A stretch of 64,000 nucleotides of DNA, taken from NCBI RefSeq assembly GCF_017968845.1, contig NZ_CP072877.1, positions 1 to 64,000 of the forward strand. The letters are read 5' to 3'. The DNA is from Microbacterium sp. NIBRBAC000506063. Its GTDB lineage: Bacteria > Actinomycetota > Actinomycetes > Actinomycetales > Microbacteriaceae. The notes under the pieces are model-generated. The model had not been told where the DNA came from. It saw nothing but the letters and a program-made list of their open reading frames with translations, and did not search any database. The translations under genes were made by a program, and so were the position numbers. Shown here piece after piece: positions 56,559 to 64,000 of the stretch (position 1 is its first letter; each line of letters starts with the position of its first letter).

Positions 56559-57078
56559 GTCCAGCCTCGTCTCGATGATCCGTCCGGCGATCTACGCCCT
56601 CGGTGCCGAACGGACGAGAGCTGTCGTTCAGTCCTAACTGTAGCCGCGCTGTTTCGCGATCGGGCTGAGACACGTCGAGGCGCATCAACCGAAGCTCCTC
56701 TGACGCGCGAACGCACGAACTGGTTGCCATAGGCGCCCGTGACGCCGTGACAGTTCTCGACGCGGGCAGGCGCCCAGGCACGGGACCACGGTCATGCAAA
56801 CCATGCAGCCTGCCGGCGACGCCGCGTGGTCGCGTGAACTGCGGAACCAGACGGAAACGAGGCCGAGCTGCCACTTCGGACGCTTGTACGGAACCTGTCG
56901 TCGCGTGTCTTCACGGGACGGCCATGGTGCGTCGCCGCCTGGTACTGACCACAGTCCGTGGGACGATAGGCATGGGAGCCGCCGGTTCCGAGCGGGAGAA
57001 GGTCCGTTGATTCACGCTCATCGTCCCGTTGCGAGCCGAGCGCTCAGCTTGCATCGGGGGGTATGCAAGGAGTAGCCA
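56559..57078. other. 520-base gap before the Gabija-like pair
   Basis: No convincing gene on either strand. The frames that are open are rich in Arg, Ser and Thr with no family pattern. The last bases carry AAGGAG, the ribosome site of the next gene. The gap probably holds promoters for both divergent units. I saw no clear palindrome or repeat. Confidence 0.6.
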
Positions 57079-58800
57079 ATGAGGGTCGCGCGCATCCGTA
57101 TCGGACGTTTCCGGGGTTATCGCCATGCAGCGCTCGTGGTGCCAGAGAACATGGTGCTTGCAGGTGAGCCGCAGGCGGGCCGCACTGACATCGTCGAGGC
57201 CCTGCGCCGGGTTTTCGACGCCCGCAGTACTCGGTCCCGCGTGAATCCTCTCGACGTCTACCGACCTGCTGACGGCGATGAAGAGTCCTTGACGGAGGTA
57301 GAGGTGACTCTCCTCGACCTCGGGGAGGACCTCGAAACTCTTCTCAGCGAGAATCTGGAAACGTTCGACCGGGCAACCGGGGAGATCGCCACGCCAAGCA
57401 ACGCGGGCGACGCGGTTCTGGGCGTACGTCTGTGCTATCGCGCACGATATGACCTCGATACGGACACCGGCGAGCACTGGGTCGATTACCCGGCGCGAAG
57501 TGATCCCGCTGCCGGTGTGTTCAAGAAGGCGAGCCGGATCGAGCGTGAGTCTCTGCCTGTCCAGTTCGTTGACAGTGCGCCGGCTCTCCAGCTGCGGGCA
57601 GAGGGAGTCCTGAGAGCACTCCTTGCTGATGCCGATCCTGGTGGCCTGGACAGCGCCCTCACCGATCTGGATTCGGCCGTCCATGCTGCAACCGGGTCGT
57701 TCTCTGAGACGGAGGTGGTCACTAGCGTTCTGGATAAGGTCATTGATTCCGGACCGCAGACTCTCTTCGGTATCGATGACTCCGCCGACATCAGTTTTCT
57801 GGCGGATGACGGTTCTATGGCTGCCCTCCTCAGAGCGCTTCAACCAGCGATCTCGATGGGTGCGGCCGGGGCCCTTCCCGTCCGTTCCCAGGGGTCGACT
57901 CTCGAGAGTGTGCTCTCGGCCGCTGAAGCCATCGCAGCCGCGCGAGATGCACAATCAGGCGTCGTCATCATCGGCGATGACTTCGGAGATCGCCTTGACG
58001 CATCGTCATCTGAACACATGGCGCGGCTCATCCACGTAACGGCAGGGCAAGCGATCCTCACAACGCGCCGTCCTGAGGTAGTACGAGCATTCGATCCCGG
58101 TGAGCTGGTTCGGCTCACGGTCAGCCACGGCGAGAGACGACAGCACCAGCTCTCTGCAGTCACGGACAAGACGGGCCGAGTCAACCGGAGGCTCATCCTG
58201 GAGCAGCTTCTCGCAGCGCTGAGCGCGAGAACCGTTGTCCTCCTGGAGGGGCCGCTCGATGTCGAGGGGTACGGCGCGCTCGCGTCGCGGCTCTTCCGGA
58301 AGACGAACGAACCGCACCACAGCCTCCCCGCTAACGGCATCCGCCTGGTCGCCCCGCCAGGGTCAGACGGAGGAGTTACCCGGCTCCCAGCCATTGCCGA
58401 GATCGCCCTTGAACTCGGATTCCACGTCCGAGCGATCGTCGACAATGACAAGCCAGGACACGAAGATCCAGCAGTCGGAGTCCTTGCAGGAATGATCGAA
58501 CAACTCGTCGTGCTTCCCACTCGCACCGCCGTGGAGGCCGCACTCATCCGCGGCGTACCCGGAGATCAGCTCCGAGAGACGGTCGAGACCCTGGAAGACT
58601 TCGGCATGCCCGCCCTGCCACCCGATCTCGGCGACGACGACATCGCGGACCACCTCATCGCGACGAAAGTGATCAAGAAACAGGGGCTAGGGGCAGCCTG
58701 GGCTCACGCACTGACACGACAGCCGCCGATCGCGCGGTCCGCGATCGAAGCAGTCTGCGGCGATACGCTCGGACGCATCGACATCCCTGATCTACCATGA
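57079..58800 (+). CDS. gajA: GajA-like OLD-family ATPase/Toprim endonuclease
   Basis: 573 residues, close to Bacillus GajA (578). The N-terminal ABC-like ATPase half starts RIRIGRFRGYRHAALVVPEN, and its nucleotide loop reads LAGEPQAGRTDIVEAL, where Arg replaces the Walker A Lys. The C-terminal Toprim half has TVVLLEGPLDVEGYGALASR (Glu) and HVRAIVDNDKPGHED (Asp-x-Asp). It overlaps the UvrD-like gene by four bases (ATGA), as gajA/gajB pairs do. GajA is a nucleotide-sensing nuclease that cuts phage DNA. AAGGAG precedes the ATG. Confidence 0.72.
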   Translation: MRVARIRIGRFRGYRHAALVVPENMVLAGEPQAGRTDIVEALRRVFDARSTRSRVNPLDVYRPADGDEESLTEVEVTLLDLGEDLETLLSENLETFDRATGEIATPSNAGDAVLGVRLCYRARYDLDTDTGEHWVDYPARSDPAAGVFKKASRIERESLPVQFVDSAPALQLRAEGVLRALLADADPGGLDSALTDLDSAVHAATGSFSETEVVTSVLDKVIDSGPQTLFGIDDSADISFLADDGSMAALLRALQPAISMGAAGALPVRSQGSTLESVLSAAEAIAAARDAQSGVVIIGDDFGDRLDASSSEHMARLIHVTAGQAILTTRRPEVVRAFDPGELVRLTVSHGERRQHQLSAVTDKTGRVNRRLILEQLLAALSARTVVLLEGPLDVEGYGALASRLFRKTNEPHHSLPANGIRLVAPPGSDGGVTRLPAIAEIALELGFHVRAIVDNDKPGHEDPAVGVLAGMIEQLVVLPTRTAVEAALIRGVPGDQLRETVETLEDFGMPALPPDLGDDDIADHLIATKVIKKQGLGAAWAHALTRQPPIARSAIEAVCGDTLGRIDIPDLP

Positions 58801-60418
58801 CATTCGCCCCGCAGAACCCGGAGCAGCAGCGAGTCGTAGCGACGCAGGCCGAACTCACTGTCGTGCTCGGCGGAGCGGGTGTCGGAAAGACGACCAGCGC
58901 GCTCGCCGCAGCTCACGCCCATCTTGAACGAGTAGCAGAAAGCGAACCCCACGATCGGGTCCTGTTCCTCTCGTTCTCTCGTTCCTCGGTGGCGCGCATA
59001 GCCTCCCGCGCAAACGAGATTCTCGGCCGCCGAGGCTCCCAGGTGGACATCATGACGTTCCACTCGCTCGCGTTCTCCGTGGTCCGGAGATTCGGGAATC
59101 TGGTCGGACACGGCGACGCCGTCCTCGTCAGCCCCGCTCGCGAGAAGCTCGGGCTGGCCCAGCACGAGATCGGATACAGCAGGCTCATCCCGCTCACACT
59201 CGAAATCGCTCAGGCCGCACCTGCTGTCGCAGAACACCTTCGCACCCGATGGGGCCTCGTAATCGTCGACGAATTTCAGGACACCGGCGATGCGCAGCAA
59301 GACCTCCTTCAGCTGATTGCCCGCGACAGCAGGCTGATACTGCTCGGCGACCCGAACCAGTGCATCTACACGTTCCTCGCCGAAGACGGCGTCAGAGTGG
59401 AGCGCATCGATGAAGCCTGCTCGGCCGCTGGGACAGAGAACACCATCCTGCTGCCAGAAACCTCCTTCCGAGACCCCTCCGGGATCATCCCGGCCGTCGC
59501 CAACGCCATCAGGGGACGCCTGTTCGACTCAGAGGCCATCGCGGCCGCCATCCAGGACGAAAGACTGGTCATCCAAGACGGAATACCACTCTCCGACGAG
59601 ACCAGTCACGTCGCACGGGTCGTTAGCGAGTTAGCCGCGAAAGATATGGGCGTGGCAGTATTCACGCACCATAACGACATGCTCGCGGCTCTCTCGGATG
59701 CACTTGAAGCCGACGGGATCGAACATGAAGTTGCCGGTCTCAGTGACGCGCTCGCCGCCGCCCTCGACGCCCAGACTGCGATGGCGCGATTCCATACCGG
59801 CGATGGCACCTGGGGAATTGTTCTCGAAGCGATAGCCGTGTTCCTGACGAGCGCGCAACGTGGGCAGAAGGCGCCCCCATCGCGTACCAGGTGATGAACG
59901 GTTCAGGCCCCACGACCCTGCAAGCTCGCCTGAGCGCTCTTCGAGAGCGTCTCTCCGAGGCGGGGTCCATTCGGGAGGTAATCGAGGTAGCGGCGACGGC
60001 ACACGACGCGCTCGGACTACCGCAGAAGTCGGGCGCCTGGCAGCAAGCAGCAACCCTGCTCTCGGTGATGTACGCGCGAGCGGCACGCACGAGCAGCGCC
60101 CGCGATGACCGTCAGATGGTTGCAGCGATCTGTGCGGAAGCTCGTGAGGCGAGTTACGCGGCGCTCACGGACTCGGCGCTGAGCCCGCGAGAGGTTCAAC
60201 TAATGAACCTCTACCAGACGAAGGGACGCGAGGCCGACGCAACCGTCGTGGTGTTGCGGGAGGGAGACTTCATGGGCTACGAATCAGAACCGTTCCCCAC
60301 AACAAGTCGGCTCCTCTACGTGGTCTTCTCCAGAGCCAGACACAAGATCGTCGTGCTGCTCGTGGGCAACAGGTTCCACGCCGCCGTAGCGCCTCTCGCG
60401 GCTCTGGCCGCGAACTGA
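58797..60418 (+). CDS. gajB: GajB-like UvrD/PcrA-type helicase, frame broken once
   Basis: About 540 residues. It has an SF1 helicase start (NPEQQRVVATQAELTVVLGG), Walker A GGAGVGKTTSAL, IMTFHSLAFSVVRRFGN, Walker B LVIVDEFQDTGDAQQD and LLGDPNQCIYTFL. The C-terminal motifs are MNLYQTKGREADATVVV and YVVFSRARHKIVVL. One base is missing at the CCCCC run near 59875; repair joins GQKAPP to IAYQVMNGSGPTT. In Gabija, GajB senses DNA ends or uses nucleotides and activates GajA. This is the last gene before the attachment site. Confidence 0.75.
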
Positions 60419-60430
60419 GCTTGCCTACGA

Positions 60431-60452
60431 GGGGACCAGAAGGGGACCAGAA
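60431..60452. repeat. Tandem 11-base repeat near the attachment site
   Basis: GGGGACCAGAA occurs twice head to tail (60431-60441, 60442-60452), about 90 bases inside the tRNA fragment. Short direct repeats next to an att core are often arm-type integrase binding sites; that reading is inference. An imperfect inverted ATGCA...TGCAT follows. Confidence 0.45.
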
Positions 60453-60542
60453 TCATGCAATCCATGCATCCCGTGACGTGTTCTGCATGATCTGACGCCC
60501 GGAATCACGCGGAATCCGGGCAGGCCGAAGCCGTTTGGACGC

Positions 60543-60584
60543 CTGGGGTCAAGGGGTCGCAGGTTCAAATCCTGTCATCCCGAC
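60543..60584 (+). other. att site: 3' part of a tRNA-Pro gene
   Basis: The sequence from TGGGGTCAAGGGGTCGCAGG through TTCAAATCCTGTCATCCCGACA reads as anticodon GGG, T arm (GCAGG/CCTGT with TTCAAAT loop) and acceptor end of tRNA-Pro. The 5' half is missing, so this is a fragment and not a working tRNA. ICE and phage integrases often use exactly this segment, so it marks the right end of the element. The full tRNA gene would lie beyond the left edge. Confidence 0.7.
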
Positions 60585-60587
60585 AAA

Positions 60588-60631
60588 AAGCCCTGGTGAG
60601 AGGCAACTTTCACCAGGGCTTCGTCGTTTTT
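60588..60631 (+). terminator. Terminator after the tRNA fragment
   Basis: A perfect 12-base stem AAGCCCTGGTGA / TCACCAGGGCTT with a ten-base loop, followed by a T-rich stretch (60627-60631). It starts four bases after the tRNA end and is probably the original terminator of the host tRNA-Pro gene. Confidence 0.8.
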
Positions 60632-60743
60632 GGGAGTGGTCACTGGCTGGTCCACTCGCTCGATCTGCTCGATCCGTCCGCCGCCCAAGTGGACCAATCC
60701 CGTTCGGCGTCGTCGCCCTTGCAGTGCACCAGAAGGTGCCCGC

Positions 60744-61094
60744 GGAGGCGGCATCCTGCGGTGTCGAGGACGCGAACCGGCCGGTGACCGGGGCGAAGAT
60801 CATGTAGCCGGGCTGGCCCTTCTCGACCTGACGGCCCAGGGACTGCCACTGCTTGTACCCGGCGACATAGGTCGGCTCCGATGCGGACACCCGCCCATGC
60901 TCGAAAGCGTCGAGGTGCTGCGCCCAGATCAACAGCGTGTTCCCGAAACTCCTCGACCGGAACCTCGCGGCGAACTCCAGCGCCTGCTTCCAGTCGTCTC
61001 CGGTCGAGAGCTGACCGACCGCAACCGCCAGCCGCTCGTGCAGCGCGTCGAGCTTCGCGTCCCGCGCGGCGCGCTGCTCCTCGGTTGTCTCCAT
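60744..61094 (-). pseudogene. ArdC antirestriction gene, truncated
   Basis: From ATG 61094 the first 117 residues match the ArdC at 31160-32257: FAARFRSRSFGNTLLIWAQH, YVAGYKQWQSLGRQVEKGQP and GRFASSTPQDAAS. Similarity then ends, and the frame runs through unrelated text into the tRNA fragment (whose antisense gives the familiar false ending TGFEPATP). The zinc-site half is missing. It is the remains of an older element at the same site, or was cut by later insertion at the tRNA. Confidence 0.75.
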
Positions 61095-61250
61095 TGGCTT
61101 CCTCCTCCCGGCATGTCACACCGCGCACGGCGGGTGCCCCTGCGACCAGAAGGTGCGCCAAGGGCATCAGTGAGGAATCGAGACGGACGACGGACAAGCA
61201 GTGGGCGACCGCCAGGTGCATCACTGAACCCGACGTGTCTCATCCGGTCT
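61095..61250. repeat. Upstream region similar to that of the intact ardC
   Basis: AGACGGACGACGG at 61181-61193 and the following GGCGACCG, GAACCCGACG and CTACC blocks recur in the same order upstream of the intact ardC (GACGGACGACGG from 32341). The two ardC genes thus share their promoter region as well as coding sequence. No gene is seen in 61095-61316. Confidence 0.55.
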
Positions 61251-61316
61251 ACCTGCCGGATACCTCACCGTCGAGCAGCAGGGGTCTGTTCCGCGTCACC
61301 GGACGAGAAACACGAG

Positions 61317-62408
61317 TCACATGCCGAGTCCACGCATCCGCTGCCCGCTGTCCTTGGTGACAGCACACTGATCGCGACTGTCGCGGCTGCTCAGATGCGG
61401 ATGCGGATTGCGACGGTACTGCGAGGGCGTGAGCCCGAAACGGCGGCTGAACCATGCCGACGCGATCCGCGGATCGGGCCAGCCGACCATCTGCGCGGCA
61501 TGGGCGACCGACAGCTCGGTCTCCTCGATAAGCCGCACGAACTCGGTCAGCCTGACTTCGGTGAGAAAGCGGATCGGTGGCAGGCCCGTGTGCGCAGCGA
61601 ACAGGCGCGTCAGCTGTGCGCGTGACAGCGCCACCGATTCCGCCAGCGCCGCCACCGTCCACGGCTCGTGCATCCGCTCTCTGAGCAGCCGCACAGCCCG
61701 ACCCACATGGCCGAGCGTCATAGTGTCCGTGAGCCGTCCCCGAATCGGCCTGAGCGCCGACTCCGCCGGCTGGCCGAGGCTTTCTGCGAACTCCGGTGCG
61801 AGGAAGGTGGGCGCGACGATGCTCATCCATCGCGCGAACAACTCCACAGCACGAGCGCGGACGACCTCTGGAACAGGAGCCTCATCGCGAAGGACGCTCA
61901 TCTGACGCCAGAGGGGTTCGAGAAGCTGCAGTCGTGAGATGCCCGGGGCGAACAGCAGAGGCCTGCCATCCCATTCCTCTGGATGGAGTCCCCGGAGCAC
62001 ACGGTTTCTGTCTGGCAGGAGCAAACCCATCTGCGTGCGTAGGAAACCCTCATCGGCATAGACCGTCCACATCCGCGCGTGTGGGCGTGGGCGCATCCGA
62101 CACCAGTGTTCTGCGCCGATCGCGAGCGAGGTGCCAGGTGCAAGCAGGGTCGCGCCGTCCGTCGTCTCGACCTCGACGTTTCCTTCCATGACATGGATGA
62201 TCTTGGCTTCAGCGAACGCCACACGATTGGTTGGCAAGCTGCGCGTCGACTCGACAGCGATCAGCGGTGCCACCGGAATCACAGAGCATCGCGTGCCACA
62301 TGCACCCTCCGCTCGCGACTCCCGTCGCGCTTGTGGATCTCGCAAGCGTGGCTGCGGCTCATGCACCCATGGGGCGTTGGAGTTCGACGACGGAGGCCCA
62401 GCCGTCAT
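61317..62408 (-). CDS. AraC-family regulator beside the truncated ardC
   Basis: Up to 363 residues; a GTG at 62282 starts the clear family sequence (IPVAPLIAVESTRSLP). The cupin-like sensor (KIIHVMEGNVEVETTDGATL) is followed by the AraC domain: WTVAALAESVALSRAQLTRL, GLPPIRFLTEVRL, SVAHAAQMVGWPDPRIASAW, FGLTPSQYRRNP. It is a different protein from the AraC at 32478 but occupies the same place next to ardC. It may regulate genes of a former element. The gap 62409-62624 shows no gene. Confidence 0.78.
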   Translation of the reverse strand: MTAGPPSSNSNAPWVHEPQPRLRDPQARRESRAEGACGTRCSVIPVAPLIAVESTRSLPTNRVAFAEAKIIHVMEGNVEVETTDGATLLAPGTSLAIGAEHWCRMRPRPHARMWTVYADEGFLRTQMGLLLPDRNRVLRGLHPEEWDGRPLLFAPGISRLQLLEPLWRQMSVLRDEAPVPEVVRARAVELFARWMSIVAPTFLAPEFAESLGQPAESALRPIRGRLTDTMTLGHVGRAVRLLRERMHEPWTVAALAESVALSRAQLTRLFAAHTGLPPIRFLTEVRLTEFVRLIEETELSVAHAAQMVGWPDPRIASAWFSRRFGLTPSQYRRNPHPHLSSRDSRDQCAVTKDSGQRMRGLGM

Positions 62409-62624
62409 CCCCGTGGCTTGGACGATCTTCTGGACGAGCGCCGTGCAAAGATCTCATCCCAACGGCAAGGTGAGAACGCGCCGGACCTCGCCCGCTGACC
62501 CAGTTTCGTCGCCTTGGGAGGCGCTTCTTACAGGTCGGTGATGGTGTGTTATCCAATAGATGTCTTCTACCGCGGGCCACTGCTCGCAGGCTCAATTAAG
62601 GCAGTCGCCGAACAGGTCTGTCGA

Positions 62625-63746
62625 CTACCTCGCTCCCAAAAGGCGCTCGACTGGAAGCAGTTCGAGGTCGTGAGCGCTCGCTACACCTGCGTTGAGTACG
62701 TGGCCATCGTGGACGTTGATTCCGCGCGCGAGAACGGGGTCGGCAGCGGCGGCCGCACGCCATCCGTTGTCGGCGAGCGAGAGCACGAAGGGGAGCGTCG
62801 CGTTCGTGAGGGCTCGCGTAGATGTGGCTGGTACAGCTCCTGGCATGTTCGCAACGCAGTAGTACACCGAGTCATGCACCGAGAACGTGGGTTCATCGTG
62901 CGTGGTCGCACGGGATCCCTCGAAGCAACCGCCCTGGTCAATTGCGATGTCCACCAGTACTGATCCGGGGCGCATTCCAGCGACCATCTCGTCCGTGACG
63001 AGCTTCGGAGCTTGAGCTCCGGGGATGAGGACGGATCCAATGACCAGATCAGCTGCCGCCACTTGCTCGGCGATCTCGTATCGAGACGATGCGCGTGTCT
63101 GGATGGCTTGCCCGAACCGAGCTTCCAGTTGTCGAAGACGGATGAGGGAGAGATCGATGACGGTGACATCGGCACCCATACCTAGCGCATTGGCGGCTGC
63201 GTGCTCGCCGGCTACTCCTCCGCCGATCACGACGACCTTGGCCTTCGGCGTACTCGGAACCCCGCCCATCAGGATCCCGGCGCCACCAACGGCCTTCATG
63301 AGGTGATACGCGCCGACCTGAGCGGCTAGACGGCCCGCCACCTCGCTCATCGGGGACAGTAGCGGCAGACTCCGATCGTCTGCCTGCACGGTTTCGTATG
63401 CGATTGCGGTGGTACGCGAATCGATCAACGCTTCCGTCTGCGGCCGGTCCGCCGCCAGATGGAGGTACGTGAACAACACCTGGTCTGCCCGAAGATGGGG
63501 GTACTCGGAGGGGACCGGCTCCTTGACTTTCAGCAGAAGATCGGCGTCTTCCCAGATCGCCGCAGCGGTCGCTGAGATGGTCGCTCCGGCCGCCTCGAAA
63601 GCTGAGTCGGTGAGGCCTGAGCCTTCGCCTGCGCCTGACTGCACGTGGACGTCGTGGCCGCGCCGGGTGAGCTCGTAAACACCTGCGGGCGTGATTGCGA
63701 CGCGGCTTTCATTGTTCTTGACTTCTGCGGGCACACCAACGCGCAT
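62625..63746 (-). CDS. ald: Alanine dehydrogenase
   Basis: 373 residues from ATG 63746 with AGGAG upstream. It has MRVGVPAEVKNNESRVAITP, KVKEPVPSEYPHLRADQ, TYLHLAADRPQTEALI, the NAD site KVVVIGGGVAGEHAAANALGMG, and VLVDIAIDQGGCFEGSRATT, all typical of Ald. It makes pyruvate and ammonia from alanine with NAD, or the reverse, in the cytosol. The gene is intact and looks chromosomal. It follows an aminotransferase gene on the same strand. Confidence 0.95.
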   Translation of the reverse strand: MRVGVPAEVKNNESRVAITPAGVYELTRRGHDVHVQSGAGEGSGLTDSAFEAAGATISATAAAIWEDADLLLKVKEPVPSEYPHLRADQVLFTYLHLAADRPQTEALIDSRTTAIAYETVQADDRSLPLLSPMSEVAGRLAAQVGAYHLMKAVGGAGILMGGVPSTPKAKVVVIGGGVAGEHAAANALGMGADVTVIDLSLIRLRQLEARFGQAIQTRASSRYEIAEQVAAADLVIGSVLIPGAQAPKLVTDEMVAGMRPGSVLVDIAIDQGGCFEGSRATTHDEPTFSVHDSVYYCVANMPGAVPATSTRALTNATLPFVLSLADNGWRAAAAADPVLARGINVHDGHVLNAGVASAHDLELLPVERLLGAR

Positions 63747-63907
63747 GAGCGTTTCTCCTGACTGATCAGATCGGTCGTACTTCGGAATGGACGCCTTTGT
63801 GCCGGTCTTAGTAGCGCAAAGGACTTCGGGCCGCGGCTGCCCGCCCACACTCGGCGTGTGGCTGGCGAAACAGCCTGCTGACAGCGCGCCGGATCGAGCA
63901 TGCCGTC

Positions 63908-64000
63908 CTACGGCGCGGTTTGCGCAAACACGTCTCGGACTATCGAGAGTGCTGTCAGGCACTCGTCTTTGGTGACCGACATCGGCGGGGTGATCCGTAG
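63908..64000 (-). CDS. Aminotransferase, C-terminal end only
   Basis: The last 30 codons of a gene entering from the right edge; stop TAG at 63908-63910. The visible end LRITPPMSVTKDECLTALSI fits the C-terminus of class III (fold type I) aminotransferases, where an LRI.PPL segment is usual. Together with ald it suggests an amino-acid catabolic unit. The exact substrate cannot be told. Confidence 0.6.
   Translation of the reverse strand, partial: LRITPPMSVTKDECLTALSIVRDVFAQTAP

Noticed and set aside
56794..57075. 93-codon frame just before gajA
   Set aside because: No family pattern, high Arg/Ser/His, and no ribosome site; treated as non-coding.
60549..60743. C-terminal extension of the truncated ArdC ending TGFEPATP
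   Set aside because: This ending is the well-known false translation of antisense tRNA 3' sequence. It is not protein-coding.
1..64000. CRISPR arrays, rRNA genes, intact tRNA genes, classic IS elements with DDE transposases
   Set aside because: None seen: no regularly spaced repeats, no rRNA sequence, only a tRNA fragment, and no transposase of IS families.

Overview
The window is high-GC DNA with actinobacterial gene families throughout (mycothiol-type ArsC with a three-helix bundle, CmtR, SCO6880-type conjugation proteins, DUF2637, DUF6112). A Micrococcales-type host (Microbacterium, Leucobacter, Brevibacterium or a relative) is the best guess, but no marker gene allows a species call. Almost everything from base 1 to about 60,584 belongs to an integrative and conjugative element (ICE). 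Only the last 3.4 kb looks chromosomal, and even that starts with a remnant of another element.

Layout. (1) 1-2,527: conjugation genes on the minus strand, including a VirD4/TraG coupling protein. (2) 3,946-18,318: a metal-resistance cargo block headed by a three-gene tyrosine-recombinase module, followed by trxB-trxA-acr3-arsR/arsC-arsC on the plus strand. It also holds a cmtR/P-type ATPase cadmium-type operon, a second arsR, two flavoproteins (one ArsO-like), an MFS transporter and a GNAT acetyltransferase. The block separates two parts of one conjugation array. (3) 18,402-32,257: the rest of the array on the minus strand: VirB4-like ATPase, SCO6880 protein, TrbL-like membrane protein, two DUF6112 proteins, M23/lysozyme-like hydrolase, ParB-like protein, DUF2637 protein, primase-polymerase and ArdC antirestriction protein. 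(4) 32,478-47,358: an AraC regulator, then a sulfur and thiol-redox block: CstR-type repressor, CstB-like persulfide dioxygenase-rhodanese, rhodanese, TauE/SafE exporter, DsrE, DsbA, CcdA, thioredoxin, lipoprotein, Lnt, an M56/BlaI signalling pair and a sortase-like protein. (5) 47,209-53,852: cytosine methyltransferase, candidate oriT, TrwC/MobF relaxase-helicase and DprA. (6) 53,990-60,418: a defence-like region with a zinc-ribbon protein, D12 adenine methylase, ParB-like fusion and a Gabija-like GajA/GajB pair. (7) About 60,543-60,631: a 3' fragment of tRNA-Pro with its terminator, read here as the element's attachment site. After it come a truncated ardC, an AraC regulator, alanine dehydrogenase and the end of an aminotransferase gene.

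Regulatory sites tie the modules together. Three ATACCCC-type palindromes (34,361; 42,022; 42,049) fit the CstR-type repressor and link the two sulfur operons. Tandem ACTAT-N5-ATAGT palindromes occur at two divergent or upstream promoters 5 kb apart (34,128 and 39,082) and fit the BlaI-like repressor. CATTGA/TCAATG sites lie upstream of arsR, and a CACTG/CAGTG palindrome overlaps the leaderless start of cmtR.

Many genes (at least 35 junctions) are split by what looks like a single missing base, usually in a G or C run. In every case checked, adding one base restores the family sequence. This points to homopolymer under-calling in the assembly more than to mass pseudogenisation. The coordinates below therefore span the reconstructed genes, and each entry says where its frame breaks.
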